Below are positions 17,394 to 25,595 of a stretch of 60,271 nucleotides of DNA, one piece after another. The first letter of the stretch is position 1. Every line of letters begins with the position of its first letter. Origin of the DNA: DASXYG01 sp036502625 (GTDB lineage: Bacteria; Actinomycetota; Actinomycetes; Streptosporangiales; Streptosporangiaceae); the NCBI GenBank assembly GCA_036502625.1, contig DASXYG010000054.1, forward strand, positions 1 to 60,271, read 5' to 3'. Made by a program: the position numbers and the translations under genes. The notes beneath the pieces were generated by a model, which made no database searches, had not been told where the DNA came from, and saw only the letters and a program-made list of their open reading frames with translations.

Positions 17394-18494
17394 GTGCGGG
17401 TCCTGGTCGTCAACACCGGGTCGAGCAGCGTGAAGCTGTCCGTCGTGGCCGACGACGACACGGTGGCCGACCGCGCGGAGCTGCCCGTCGAGGGCGGCGT
17501 GCTCGACCGCGACGGGCTGCGCGACGCGCTGCGCGGCATGCCCGCCCCGGACGCGGTCGGCCACCGGGTGGTGCACGGCGGCGCCGCGTTCACCGCGCCC
17601 GTACGGCTCGACGCGGACGCGCGGCGGCGCATCGCCGACCTGGCGGACCTGGCGCCGCTGCACCAGCCGTCGTCGCTGGCCGGGATCGCCGCCATCGACG
17701 ACGCGCTGCCCGGTGTGCCGGCCGTGGCCTGCTTCGACACGGCGTTCCACGCGTCGCTGCCCGAGGAGGCCGCGACGTACCCGATCCCGGAGGCGTGGCG
17801 GCGCACGTACGGCATCCGCAGGTACGGGTTCCACGGCCTGTCGCACGCGTACGCGTCGCGGCGCGCGGCCGGGCTGCTCGGCCGGGACCGGGCGCGGCGC
17901 GTGGTGACCGCGCACCTCGGGGCGGGCGCGTCGCTGGCCGCCGTCCTCGACGGGCGGTCGGTGGACACCACGATGGGGTTCACGCCGCTCGAAGGGCTGG
18001 CGATGGCCACCAGGTCGGGCAGCGTCGACCCGGGCCTGGTGCTGTGGCTGACCGGGCACGCCGGGCTGAGCGGCGACGACGTGTCGGACGCGCTGGAGCA
18101 CGGCTCGGGGCTGGTGGGCCTCGCCGGTACGGGGGACATGCGGGAGGTGCTGGCGCGCGACGACCGCGGCGACGCCGACGCGGCGCTCGCGCTCGGCGTC
18201 TACCTGCACCGGCTGCGCGCCGGGATCGCGGGGATGGCCGCGGCGCTCGACGGGCTCGACGCCCTGGTGTTCACCGGCGGCGTCGGGGAGAACGCGCCGC
18301 GCGTCCGCGCCGCGTGCGCCGCGGGCCTGGGGTTCCTCGGCGTCGCCGTGGACCGTGCGGCCAACGACGCGGTCACGGAGGACGCCGACGTGAGCGCCGC
18401 GGGTGCCGCGGTGGCCACGCTGGTGGTCGCGGCGCGCGAGGATCTGGAGATCGCGGCCGGCGTTCGTACGGTGCTCGCGTCCGCCCATACCTAA
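17394..18494 (+). CDS. ackA: Acetate kinase
   Basis: Converts acetyl phosphate and ADP to acetate and ATP, using the product of the adjacent phosphoketolase. 366 residues, slightly shorter than the usual ~400. ASKHA-fold motifs are complete: NTGSSSVK at 7-14, VGHRVVHGGAAF, FDTAFHASLP with catalytic Asp, RRYGFHGLSH, HLGAGASLAAV, GFTPLEGLAMATRSG and FTGGVGENAPRVR. Start is a GTG at 17394, four bases after the Xfp stop. No promoter lies between, so the two are co-expressed. Confidence 0.95.
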   Translation: MRVLVVNTGSSSVKLSVVADDDTVADRAELPVEGGVLDRDGLRDALRGMPAPDAVGHRVVHGGAAFTAPVRLDADARRRIADLADLAPLHQPSSLAGIAAIDDALPGVPAVACFDTAFHASLPEEAATYPIPEAWRRTYGIRRYGFHGLSHAYASRRAAGLLGRDRARRVVTAHLGAGASLAAVLDGRSVDTTMGFTPLEGLAMATRSGSVDPGLVLWLTGHAGLSGDDVSDALEHGSGLVGLAGTGDMREVLARDDRGDADAALALGVYLHRLRAGIAGMAAALDGLDALVFTGGVGENAPRVRAACAAGLGFLGVAVDRAANDAVTEDADVSAAGAAVATLVVAAREDLEIAAGVRTVLASAHT

Positions 18495-18567
18495 ATCGCC
18501 GCGTATCGGCCGCGAGCCGCGCCGTGCGTGTCACATGACATAGACGGCCGCACCCGCACCGGAGGCA

Positions 18568-18587
18568 GACTGCCTTAGTCGGCAGTC
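18568..18587. promoter_or_regulatory. Perfect 7-bp inverted repeat abutting a ribosome site
   Basis: GACTGCC (18568-18574), a six-base loop TTAGTC and GGCAGTC (18581-18587) form a perfect hairpin or operator that ends on the base before GGAGG (18588-18592), the ribosome site of the small gene at 18601. A second shorter symmetric element, TGTCACATGACA, lies at 18529-18540. Either could control this gene; function is inferred only from position. Confidence 0.5.
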
Positions 18588-18600
18588 GGAGGTGGGGGCG

Positions 18601-18939
18601 GTGGCGGAAGGCGACCTTCAGCCGGTCGAGGACCTGGTCTCCGGCATGGCGTGCGACCTCGACGGCTTCTTCCAGGTGGCCGCGCAGGTCAGGGCGTTCT
18701 ACGCGATGGACATGCTGCTCGTCGTGCACGGGGCGCGGCGGGACCGCGACGCCGAGGAGCGGCGGCTCGAACTGCTGACGGTCATCGACCGCTACATGAC
18801 CGACCGGCCCGGCCTGCTCTCCCGCGCCCCCACGCACCTGATCGCGGTGTTCGGCGGCGCGGCGCCGGGCTCGATCATCGACCAGGTGGCCGCGCACGCA
18901 CGGGACCTCAACCCCGGCACGTGGGTCGTGATCACCTGA
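18601..18939 (+). CDS. Small protein of unknown function
   Basis: 112 residues, not recognised. The sequence is acidic and mostly soluble-looking, with a helical first half (DLVSGMACDLDGFFQVAAQV) and a hydrophobic strand VWVVIT-like end (GTWVVIT). No known motif, cysteine pair or membrane segment. The GTG at 18601 is preferred because GGAGG lies eight bases upstream; a GTG at 18592 is less well spaced. It has its own leader with a perfect inverted repeat. It ends eight bases inside the convergent membrane-protein gene. Confidence 0.6.
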   Translation: MAEGDLQPVEDLVSGMACDLDGFFQVAAQVRAFYAMDMLLVVHGARRDRDAEERRLELLTVIDRYMTDRPGLLSRAPTHLIAVFGGAAPGSIIDQVAAHARDLNPGTWVVIT

Positions 18940-19675
18940 CGGGTGCGGCGGTCCCGTCCCGTGCGCCCAGGCGGCCGGTGCGGCCGGCCCACCACTCGAA
19001 CGGCCACGTGGCCAGCGGCACCACGCTGGCGGCGAGGCCGACCAGGCCGGCCAGCGGGTGCCAGCGCTGCGCGCGCCACGTCGCGAGGGTGAGCACGACG
19101 TACGCGATGAACGCCACGCCGTGCAGCCGCCCGAACAGCCAGACGACCTCGTCGACGCCCGCCGCCGACCGGACCACGATGCCGCTGATCAGGCCGATCC
19201 AGGTGATGCCCTCGGTGATCGCGGCGAAGCGGAACCAGCCGGACAGCGTCTCCGGCAGGGGCACGGGGATGCGGCCGCGGCCGGGCGCGGTGTGCCGCAG
19301 CCACAGCAGGCCGATGACCGGGAGGATCAGCGGGATGAAGACGTAGCCCTGCCCGAAGCCCGACCACACGGTGTCGTCGGGGAACGCGGCCGGGTCGACC
19401 AGCGTGAACGTGCCGACGGCCAGCACGCCGCACAGCTCGGTGGTGCAGGCGATGGTGGCGATCCGCCGGGAGCCGCGGCCGCCGAGCGCGAGCGTCACGG
19501 TGGCGACGTCGTAGACGACGGCGGCGAACGCCGACAGGGCGTACGCCAGCGGCGCCTCGTGGAACTGGATCGCGATCTGCACGGCCGCGCGCGAGGTCGC
19601 CCCGATGGCGAAGACGCCGTAGACCGCGACGAGCAGGCGGCCGGGTCCCGAACCGGTGGCGACCTCCTCAGCCAC
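18932..19675 (-). CDS. Membrane protein with C-terminal DUF3817 domain
   Basis: 247-residue integral membrane protein with about seven hydrophobic segments. The C-terminal ~100 residues match DUF3817 (SGWFRFAAITEGITW, FGRLHGVAFIAYVVL, and a final ATWPFEWW). The N-terminal ~120 residues form a separate four-helix unit (LLVAVYGVFAIGATSRAAVQ). I think this is a fusion of two small membrane domains; function is unknown. Its start overlaps the next small membrane gene by eight bases, so the two are coupled. The 3' ends of this gene and of 18601-18939 overlap by eight bases. Confidence 0.75.
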   Translation of the reverse strand: MAEEVATGSGPGRLLVAVYGVFAIGATSRAAVQIAIQFHEAPLAYALSAFAAVVYDVATVTLALGGRGSRRIATIACTTELCGVLAVGTFTLVDPAAFPDDTVWSGFGQGYVFIPLILPVIGLLWLRHTAPGRGRIPVPLPETLSGWFRFAAITEGITWIGLISGIVVRSAAGVDEVVWLFGRLHGVAFIAYVVLTLATWRAQRWHPLAGLVGLAASVVPLATWPFEWWAGRTGRLGARDGTAAPVR

Positions 19676-20036
19676 CGGTGCCCTGCCAGATCTGCAGCAT
19701 CCGGAGGAACATGAACGCGACGGCCACGCACGCGACGATGATCACCGCGGGGCCCCACCGGGTCCGCTCGACCAGGCCCCATCCGGTGGCGATCGGCGGG
19801 ATGAGCACGACGCCGACGAGGTAGGCGATGAACGTGACCAGCCCGCCGTGCGGCGGCCCGCCGTGCGTGAGCCGCACGATCGCGTAGCCGACGCCGACGA
19901 GGACGACGAGCTCGACCACCGCGAGGCCGATGACGTGCGGCACGGTCATCGGCCGGTCGCGGATCACCGTGACGAGCGCCCACACGCCCATGACCAGCGT
20001 GACGGCGGCGACGACGCCGACCATGGTCCCGTTCAT
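19668..20036 (-). CDS. Small four-helix membrane protein, unknown function
   Basis: 122 residues with four predicted transmembrane helices (for example VGVVAAVTLVMGVWALVTVI and PAVIIVACVAVAFMFLRML) joined by short loops. ATG at 20036 with GGAGGGCG-like sequence upstream; a longer in-frame start at 20102 is unsupported. Upstream partner of the DUF3817 membrane protein, which overlaps its stop. Not assigned to a known family. Confidence 0.65.
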   Translation of the reverse strand: MNGTMVGVVAAVTLVMGVWALVTVIRDRPMTVPHVIGLAVVELVVLVGVGYAIVRLTHGGPPHGGLVTFIAYLVGVVLIPPIATGWGLVERTRWGPAVIIVACVAVAFMFLRMLQIWQGTGG

Positions 20037-20154
20037 CCGACGCCCTCCGTGCTCACGCCAGCACCCTACTACCGGCCGTAGTTCACCCGGGTTCCCGGCC
20101 ACGTACGGTGTCGTTCCGTACGTCGATAGTCACGGAGCGTGGCATAGTGTCCGG

Positions 20155-20577
20155 ATGCCTCTTCGTACGATCATCGGCGGCGCGCTGGGCGCCGCAGCGG
20201 TCGCGTCCGCTCTGGTCGCGGTCTCCGGCTCCGGCCAGGCGGCGGTCAGCGGCGCGGACGCGCGGCGGCCCGTCTCGCTGACCATCGCGCACGCGCGGAT
20301 CAGCAGGACGACCGGGCAGGAGACGCTGCAGGCGTACCTGACCGACGGCGCGGGGCGGCACCCGGTGGGGCGGCGCATCGCGTTCACCTCGCGGCACGGC
20401 TACCCGCTGTGCGCGGCCGCCACCGACGGCACGGGCGTGGCCGAGTGCCGCGTCGACCCGTCCGCCACCCGGGCCGACCCCGACGAGATGCTGGCGGGCG
20501 TGCGGGCCACCTTCGCCGGCGACCGTACGTACCGCCCGGCCACCGGCACCGCGCCGACCGATGTGATCTTCCCCTGA
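20155..20577 (+). CDS. Secreted protein of unknown function, Ig-like
   Basis: 140 residues. Residues 1-30 form a Sec signal peptide (short basic start, hydrophobic IIGGALGAAAVASALVAV, then AxA-type site near SGQAAVSGA). The mature part is a single beta-rich domain of about 100 residues with two cysteines (PLCAAATDGTGVAECRV) that probably form a disulfide. The strand pattern (LTDGAGRHPVGRRIAF ... ATFAGDRTYRPATG) recalls bacterial Ig-like/Big domains. No ribosome site is visible and a CATAGT box sits six bases before the ATG, so translation is probably leaderless. Confidence 0.6.
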   Translation: MPLRTIIGGALGAAAVASALVAVSGSGQAAVSGADARRPVSLTIAHARISRTTGQETLQAYLTDGAGRHPVGRRIAFTSRHGYPLCAAATDGTGVAECRVDPSATRADPDEMLAGVRATFAGDRTYRPATGTAPTDVIFP

Positions 20578-20610
20578 CGCCGTGCGCCGGACGGCCCGCC
20601 GGGCGGCGCC

Positions 20611-20616
20611 TATGCT
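20611..20616 (+). promoter_or_regulatory. -10 box for a leaderless transcript
   Basis: TATGCT lies seven bases before the ATG at 20624, with no Shine-Dalgarno sequence between. This spacing places the transcription start on or next to the start codon. The same layout recurs at 20155, 21611 and 52739. Confidence 0.45.
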
Positions 20617-20623
20617 GCGGGAC

Positions 20624-21571
20624 ATGGACGAACGGGCGCCGGTGCGCGACAAGGAGCGGCTGCGCGCCGACGTCCGGGAGCGGCGCCGTGCGGTGCTGCT
20701 GGTCAACGCGCGCTCGCGGCAGGGTGCGCGGAACTACCGGCGGACCGTCCGGCTGCTCCGGCTCGCCGGGTTCACGCTGACGTCCGCGCACGCCGTCGTG
20801 CGCCCCGGCGGGCTGGCCGCCCGGCTGCGCGCGATCCTGCGCGACGCGCCCGACCTGGTCGTGGTGGGCGGCGGCGACGGCACCATCGCCACCGCCGCGG
20901 GGCTGCTCGCCCACCGCGACACCGCGCTCGGCGTGCTGCCGCTCGGCACGACCAACAACTTCGCGCGCAGCCTCGGCCTGCCGATGGACCTCGTCGGCGC
21001 GGTCAAGGTGCTGCGCGACGGCATGGTCGCCGACGTCGACCTCGGCGAGGCGGGCGGCCACATGTTCGCGAACATGCTCAGCATGGGCCTGTCGGTGCAG
21101 GTCGCGGAGAAGGTGCCGGCCCGGCTCAAGCGCGTCGTGGGCCGTCCCGCGTACCCGATCGCCGCGCTGCTCGCCCTGCCGTCGCACGAACCGTTCCACG
21201 CCAGGATCACCATCGACGGCGAGACCCTCGAGGTGGACACCCACCAGCTCAACGTGGCCAACGGGGCGTACCACCACGGCCGCCGCATCGCCCGCGACGC
21301 CACCGTGGACGACCGGCTGCTCACCGTCTACCGCCTCGGCGACGCCGGCCGCCTCCGCGTCACCGCCGCGTCCGTACGCCACACCCTGCGCGGGCCGCGG
21401 CTTTCGCAGTACGCCGAGCCGTTCCTCACGACCGGCCGGCTGCGCGTGGAGACCGACCCGCCGATGCCCGTGTCGATCGACGGCGAGGTGCGCACGCGCA
21501 CGCCGCTCGACATCAACATCGCGCCGAACGCCCTGTACGCCATGGTGCCCGAGGGGTTCCCGGACGACTGA
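20624..21571 (+). CDS. Diacylglycerol kinase-like lipid kinase (YegS/DagK family)
   Basis: 315-residue cytoplasmic kinase that phosphorylates diacylglycerol or a related lipid with ATP. The catalytic domain has GGGDGTIATAAGLL (nucleotide loop) and LPLGTTNNFARSLGLP, and the C-terminal beta domain ends with PPMPVSIDGEVRTRTPLDI, containing the DGE motif typical of the family. I chose the ATG at 20624, seven bases after a TATGCT box, giving a leaderless message; GTG 20582 and ATG 20612 are in frame upstream. It stands alone between secreted and regulatory genes. Confidence 0.88.
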   Translation: MDERAPVRDKERLRADVRERRRAVLLVNARSRQGARNYRRTVRLLRLAGFTLTSAHAVVRPGGLAARLRAILRDAPDLVVVGGGDGTIATAAGLLAHRDTALGVLPLGTTNNFARSLGLPMDLVGAVKVLRDGMVADVDLGEAGGHMFANMLSMGLSVQVAEKVPARLKRVVGRPAYPIAALLALPSHEPFHARITIDGETLEVDTHQLNVANGAYHHGRRIARDATVDDRLLTVYRLGDAGRLRVTAASVRHTLRGPRLSQYAEPFLTTGRLRVETDPPMPVSIDGEVRTRTPLDINIAPNALYAMVPEGFPDD

Positions 21572-21610
21572 GCGGCGCGCGATGTCGGTGCCGCGGGGCA
21601 CAATCGAGGC

Positions 21611-22057
21611 ATGGTGATGCAGGACGTACCGCTCGTGGCGCATCTGCGGCGCGCCCGCGACCTCATCGACCGGTGGTACTCCGAGCCCCTCGACCTCGAC
21701 GCGATGGCCCGCGCCGCCGGATACTCGCGCTTCCACTTCGCCCGCGCCTTCCGCGCCGCGTACGGCGAGACGCCGCGCGCCTACCTCACGCACCGTCGCA
21801 TCGAGCGCGCCAAGGACCTCCTGCGCTCGGCCAACCTCACCGTCACCGAGATCTGCCACCTCACCGGGTTCACCAGCCTCGGGTCGTTCAGCGCCCGGTT
21901 CACCGAGCTCGTCGGGGTGCCGCCCACGGAGTACCGCCGGGCGCACGTGGCGATGGGCGGGCAGCCGCCGATCCCCGGATGCTTCCTCATGGCGTGGGGC
22001 CGGCCGGGGGCGGGCACCGCAAGCGGGGAGAAGCCCGGGGCCGTTGACGGGGCCTAG
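21611..22057 (+). CDS. AraC-family regulator (DNA-binding domain only)
   Basis: 148 residues, consisting almost entirely of the AraC double helix-turn-helix: LDLDAMARAAGYSRFHFARA (first HTH) and LTVTEICHLTGFTSLGSFSA (second HTH), ending with GVPPTEYRR. There is no separate effector domain; the C-terminal ~30 residues are Gly/Pro-rich. Small AraC proteins of this type are commonly paired with a VOC-family gene, as here (31 bases downstream). Initiation looks leaderless: CACAAT six bases before the ATG and no ribosome site. Confidence 0.9.
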   Translation: MVMQDVPLVAHLRRARDLIDRWYSEPLDLDAMARAAGYSRFHFARAFRAAYGETPRAYLTHRRIERAKDLLRSANLTVTEICHLTGFTSLGSFSARFTELVGVPPTEYRRAHVAMGGQPPIPGCFLMAWGRPGAGTASGEKPGAVDGA

Positions 22058-22088
22058 CGTTCGAGGCACGCAACCGAAGGAGCGCACG

Positions 22089-22520
22089 ATGATCGACCAC
22101 TTGTCGCACACCACGGTCCTGGTGCTCGACCAGGACCGCGCGAAGGAGTTCTACACCGAGAAGCTGGGCTGCGAGGTCGGCAACGACATCCGCATGGGCG
22201 AGGAGTTCGAGGGCGCGGGCCAGGGGTTCCGCTGGCTCACCGTCATCCCGCCCGGGCGCCCGGAGGACCGCATCATCCTGGCCGACCCGTCGATGGGCCA
22301 CGACGAGGAGACCGCGAAGCAGTTGCGCGAGCTCATCGCCAAGGGCGCGCTCGGGCCCGGCGTGATGACCACCGACGACTGCCGCAAGACGTATGAGGAG
22401 CTGTCCGCGAAGGGCGTGCAGTTCCTGTCCGAGCCCGCGGAGCGGCCGTACGGCGTGGAGGCGGTCTTCCGCGACGACTCCGGCAACTGGTTCAGCCTCA
22501 CCCAGCAGTTCGGCGGCTGA
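22089..22520 (+). CDS. VOC-family (glyoxalase/bleomycin-resistance-like) protein
   Basis: 143 residues forming two beta-alpha-beta-beta-beta modules of the vicinal oxygen chelate fold. Putative metal ligands: His5/His8 region (MIDHLSHTTVLVLDQD) and Glu near 126 in GVEAVFRDDSGNWFSL. Probable dioxygenase, glyoxalase or drug-binding role; substrate unknown. The ATG at 22089 follows AAGGAG at ideal distance. Likely co-transcribed with the AraC gene. Confidence 0.88.
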   Translation: MIDHLSHTTVLVLDQDRAKEFYTEKLGCEVGNDIRMGEEFEGAGQGFRWLTVIPPGRPEDRIILADPSMGHDEETAKQLRELIAKGALGPGVMTTDDCRKTYEELSAKGVQFLSEPAERPYGVEAVFRDDSGNWFSLTQQFGG

Positions 22521-22527
22521 CCTCCAC

Positions 22528-22539
22528 AGCCGTACGGCT
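22528..22539. terminator. 12-bp palindrome at a convergent gene junction
   Basis: AGCCGTACGGCT is a perfect palindrome between the VOC stop (22520) and the stop of the minus-strand ThDP gene (22539). It could act as a small bidirectional terminator; it is short and lacks a T-run, so the call is weak. Confidence 0.3.
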
Positions 22540-24116
22540 CAGGCGATCGGCACCTCGATGAGGTGCGGGCCGTCGGTGGCGAAGGCGTTCTCCAGGGCGG
22601 CGCGTACACCCTCGGCGGTCGCGGCGTGCACGGCCGGCACGCCGTAACCCGTGGCCAGCGCCACGTGGTCGATGCCGCCGAGGTCGAGGCCGGGCACGTC
22701 CTTGACATCCTCGCGCTGCCCGAACCACTTGAGGATCTTGTACTCCGCGTTGACCAGCACCAGGACCGTCACCGGCACGTGGTAGCGGGCGGCGGTCCAC
22801 AGCGCGGTGATGGCGTACTGCGCGGAGCCGTCGCCGACCACCGCGAGCACCGGCCGCTCCGGGCGGGCCATCGCCGCGCCGACCGCGCCCGGCAGGGCGA
22901 AGCCCAGGCCGCCGCTCGCGGTGAAGAAGAAGCTCGCCGGGCGGCCGGGGCGGATCTGGTCGCGGTGGGCGGCGAGGTTCGACGGCGACTCGTTGAAGAT
23001 CACCGCGTCGTCGGGCAGCGCGGCGGCGACCGTCGCGAACACCGCCTCGGCGGTCAACGGGCCGTCGTCGTACGACACGGGCCGCGGCGCGCTGCGGCCC
23101 GCGGGCGGCTCGCGGTCCGACGCGGGCACGAGCTCCACGAGGCGGCGCAGCGTGAGCGCCGGGTCGGCGACGACCGCGTCGCCCATCGGCGCCCGCGCCG
23201 CCTCCTCGACGTCGTCGGTGACCTGCACGAGGGCGGCGCCGGGCGGCAGGAAGTCGCCCGGGACGTACGGGTAGTACTTGAACACCGCCGCGCCGACCAC
23301 CACGACCAGGTCGTGGCCGGCGAGCCGCTTCGACAGCGGGGCGATCGCGTTCGGCAGGGAGCCGCGGAAGTACGGGTGGTCCTCGGGGAAGCCGATGCGG
23401 CCCGGCTCCGGCGCCCGCCACACCGGCACCCGCAGCCGCTCGGCCAGCTCCACCGCGGCGCCGAGCCCGCCGGACGCGTCCACGCCGCCGCCCAGCACCA
23501 GCACGGGGTTCGCCGCCCCGGCCAGCCGCCGGGCCAGGTCGGCTACCGCGTCCGGGTCGGGGGCGGCGCGGCCGGTGACCGTGCGGGCGACCACCAGGTC
23601 GGTGGCGGCGTCGTCGGCGGGCGCGGTGAGGTCGTCCATCGGCAGCGACACGAACACGGGGCCGCGCGGCGGCGCCATCGCCAGGTGGGTCGCGCGGGCC
23701 AGCGCCGCCGGCACGTCCTGCGGGCGCGGCGGCTCATAGCTCCACTTCACCGCCGGACGCGGCAGCTCGACCGCGCCGGTGTTCGTCAGCAGCGCCTCGA
23801 ACTGCATCATCGCGCGCACCTGCTGGCCCGCCGTGACCACCAGCGGCGCCCGGTTCGCCTGCGCGTTCACCAGCGCGCCCACGGCGTTGCCCACGCCCGG
23901 CGCGGTGTGCAGGTTCACGACCGCGGCCCGGCCGGTGACCTGCGCGTAGGCGTCCGCCATGGCGACGGCCGCGCCCTCGTGCAGGCCGAGGACGTACGTG
24001 AAGTCGTCGGGGAAGTCGGCCAGGAACGGCAGCTCGGTCGAGCCCGGGTTCCCGAACATCGTGGTCATACCGCGCGCCCTGAAGAAGGAGAAGACGACGT
24101 CGCGCACGCTCCGCAT
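22539..24116 (-). CDS. Benzoylformate decarboxylase-like ThDP enzyme
   Basis: 525-residue ThDP-dependent decarboxylase of the benzoylformate decarboxylase (MdlC) group, which turns 2-keto acids into aldehydes. It aligns through its length with the Pseudomonas enzyme from memory: NPGSTELPFL gives Ser26, GLHEGAAV gives Glu47 and VNLHTAPG gives His70, all conserved at the same numbers. The second active-site His (His281 in FRYHQYDPG) is replaced: here the stretch is FKYYPYVPG, so a Tyr (282) stands there. The ThDP motif starts at GDGSAQYAITALW and ends VLVNAEYK, where the usual NN is VN. The substrate is therefore uncertain. ATG 24116 follows AAAGGTGGG. It lies 69 bases downstream of the caspase-fold cassette and may be read through from it. 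Confidence 0.85.
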   Translation of the reverse strand: MRSVRDVVFSFFRARGMTTMFGNPGSTELPFLADFPDDFTYVLGLHEGAAVAMADAYAQVTGRAAVVNLHTAPGVGNAVGALVNAQANRAPLVVTAGQQVRAMMQFEALLTNTGAVELPRPAVKWSYEPPRPQDVPAALARATHLAMAPPRGPVFVSLPMDDLTAPADDAATDLVVARTVTGRAAPDPDAVADLARRLAGAANPVLVLGGGVDASGGLGAAVELAERLRVPVWRAPEPGRIGFPEDHPYFRGSLPNAIAPLSKRLAGHDLVVVVGAAVFKYYPYVPGDFLPPGAALVQVTDDVEEAARAPMGDAVVADPALTLRRLVELVPASDREPPAGRSAPRPVSYDDGPLTAEAVFATVAAALPDDAVIFNESPSNLAAHRDQIRPGRPASFFFTASGGLGFALPGAVGAAMARPERPVLAVVGDGSAQYAITALWTAARYHVPVTVLVLVNAEYKILKWFGQREDVKDVPGLDLGGIDHVALATGYGVPAVHAATAEGVRAALENAFATDGPHLIEVPIA

Positions 24117-24185
24117 AAGCCCACCTTTCACCGTCCGGTCCGCCCATCTTCCCCCGGGCGCGCGGCGCGGCGGGCGGTGGGGGAG

Positions 24186-25595
24186 TCAGCGCGGCGTCGG
24201 GAGCGCGGCCGTGGGGTCGCCGAGGGTCACCAGGGCGGCGCGGTCGTGCGCGGTGAGCTTGGTGTACAGCGCCATGTCCAGCGGGGTCGCGGCGTCCGTG
24301 GTGGCCGCGTTGTACGCGCGGACCGCGTCGTCGTGGCGGATCAGCAGCGACGCGATGGGCCGGTAGTAGTCCGCGGTGGCCAGGCCCACCGGGGTGCCCG
24401 CGCACAGCCGCCGGTACAGCAGGTCGCGGATGTCGGCGGTGAGGTCCTGGTGGTTCGGCGGGAACGCCAGGGTCCAGTCGAACGCCGGCTCCACGTGGCC
24501 GATGAAGGCGCGCAGCGGTTTCGGGGCGCCGAGCAGGGCGCGCGGGAGGGGCGCGGTGGCCGTGCCGAGGGCCGCGACGCCGTCCAGGACGCGGGCCAGC
24601 GGCGACGCCGGGTCGAACAGGCCGTGGAAGGAGCTGGGCGCGTCGGCTCCCGCGGAGCAGCAGGCGTGGGCGTACCAGATCGCGCCGTCCGGCTGCCAGG
24701 CGGCGAGCAGCGCGGCGGGGTCGACGGGCGTGCGCGCGGCGTCGACCAGGGCGCCGAGCCGGGCACGCAGCGCGGCCGGGTCGTCGAGCGGGCCGGTCAT
24801 GCCGTGGCTGGTCGTGACGATCAGCGCGGGGGAGGCGGCGGCCAGTGCACCGGCGAGTGACGCGGCGGTGGCGTCCGCGGCGGCGCCGTCGACGTAGCGC
24901 GCGGCCGGCATGTCGGCGTCCGCGGCGAACAGGTCCGCGACCGGCGCGGCGATCGCGGTGCGCATCAGCGCGGTGATGTCGTCGCCGCCGAAGTCGACGG
25001 CCCACACCAGGGGCGCGTCGTACCGCGCGGCGGACCCCGGCCAGCCGGCGAGCAGCGCCGTCACGTAGTTGGCGAGGGCGTCGCCGGCGAGGTCGAGGCG
25101 GCCCACGTTGCGTACGGGCTGCAGCATGTACTGCACGCTCCACGGGATCTCCGCCGGGCCCGCGCAGATCAGCAGGTACATCGGGAGCTGTTTCGGCCCG
25201 GTGCCCGGCGGCGACGCGGCGGTGAGGAGGTCGCCGCCGCCGGCGTAGTCGCGCAGTGTCCAGGCGCCGAGGGCCGCGCCGGGGCGGTAGCGCAGCACCT
25301 TGCCCGAGCGCGCGGCGACCAGGGCGCGTACGGGCTCGGGCGCGTCGTCGGCCGTGCCGAGCGCGGCCGGGTCGGCGCCGGGCGGCTCGGGGAGGACGAC
25401 GCCCCAGCCCACGCGGGGGTCGCGCCAGTCGGCGGGGTCGATCGGCGCCGGCATGAGGTGCGGGGGCGCGCCGGCGTTGGCGCCCGTCAGCGACCAGGAG
25501 TCGGCGCCTGGACCGAGGCGCCCGGCGACGGAGCCGTCGCCGGTGAAGGCGTTGCTGCGGACGGTGCCGCGTACGGGGTCGGGCTGCCCGGCCAT
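24186..25595 (-). CDS. Caspase-fold (C25/CHAT-like) putative protease
   Basis: 469 residues, last of the hydrolase/caspase-fold cassette. The C-terminal half has a clan CD His-Cys dyad: ALIVTTSHGMTG (His264), then about 48 residues later WYAHACCSAGAD (Cys312 or Cys313). The preceding IPWSVQYMLQPVRNVG region resembles the entry to CHAT domains. Residues 1-130 are Gly/Ala/Pro-rich with GW..VLPEPPG and may be a targeting or recognition part. The ATG at 25595 has GGGGG six bases upstream, which makes it overlap the previous gene by 109 bases; an in-frame ATG at 25454 would avoid the overlap but lacks a ribosome site. No signal peptide, so it acts in the cytoplasm. Substrate unknown. Confidence 0.7.
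   Translation of the reverse strand: MAGQPDPVRGTVRSNAFTGDGSVAGRLGPGADSWSLTGANAGAPPHLMPAPIDPADWRDPRVGWGVVLPEPPGADPAALGTADDAPEPVRALVAARSGKVLRYRPGAALGAWTLRDYAGGGDLLTAASPPGTGPKQLPMYLLICAGPAEIPWSVQYMLQPVRNVGRLDLAGDALANYVTALLAGWPGSAARYDAPLVWAVDFGGDDITALMRTAIAAPVADLFAADADMPAARYVDGAAADATAASLAGALAAASPALIVTTSHGMTGPLDDPAALRARLGALVDAARTPVDPAALLAAWQPDGAIWYAHACCSAGADAPSSFHGLFDPASPLARVLDGVAALGTATAPLPRALLGAPKPLRAFIGHVEPAFDWTLAFPPNHQDLTADIRDLLYRRLCAGTPVGLATADYYRPIASLLIRHDDAVRAYNAATTDAATPLDMALYTKLTAHDRAALVTLGDPTAALPTPR

Noticed and set aside
13529..18139. Open frame of about 1536 codons on the minus strand
   Set aside because: It lies opposite P450, phosphoketolase and acetate kinase, all with full motifs. 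The antisense product is low-complexity.
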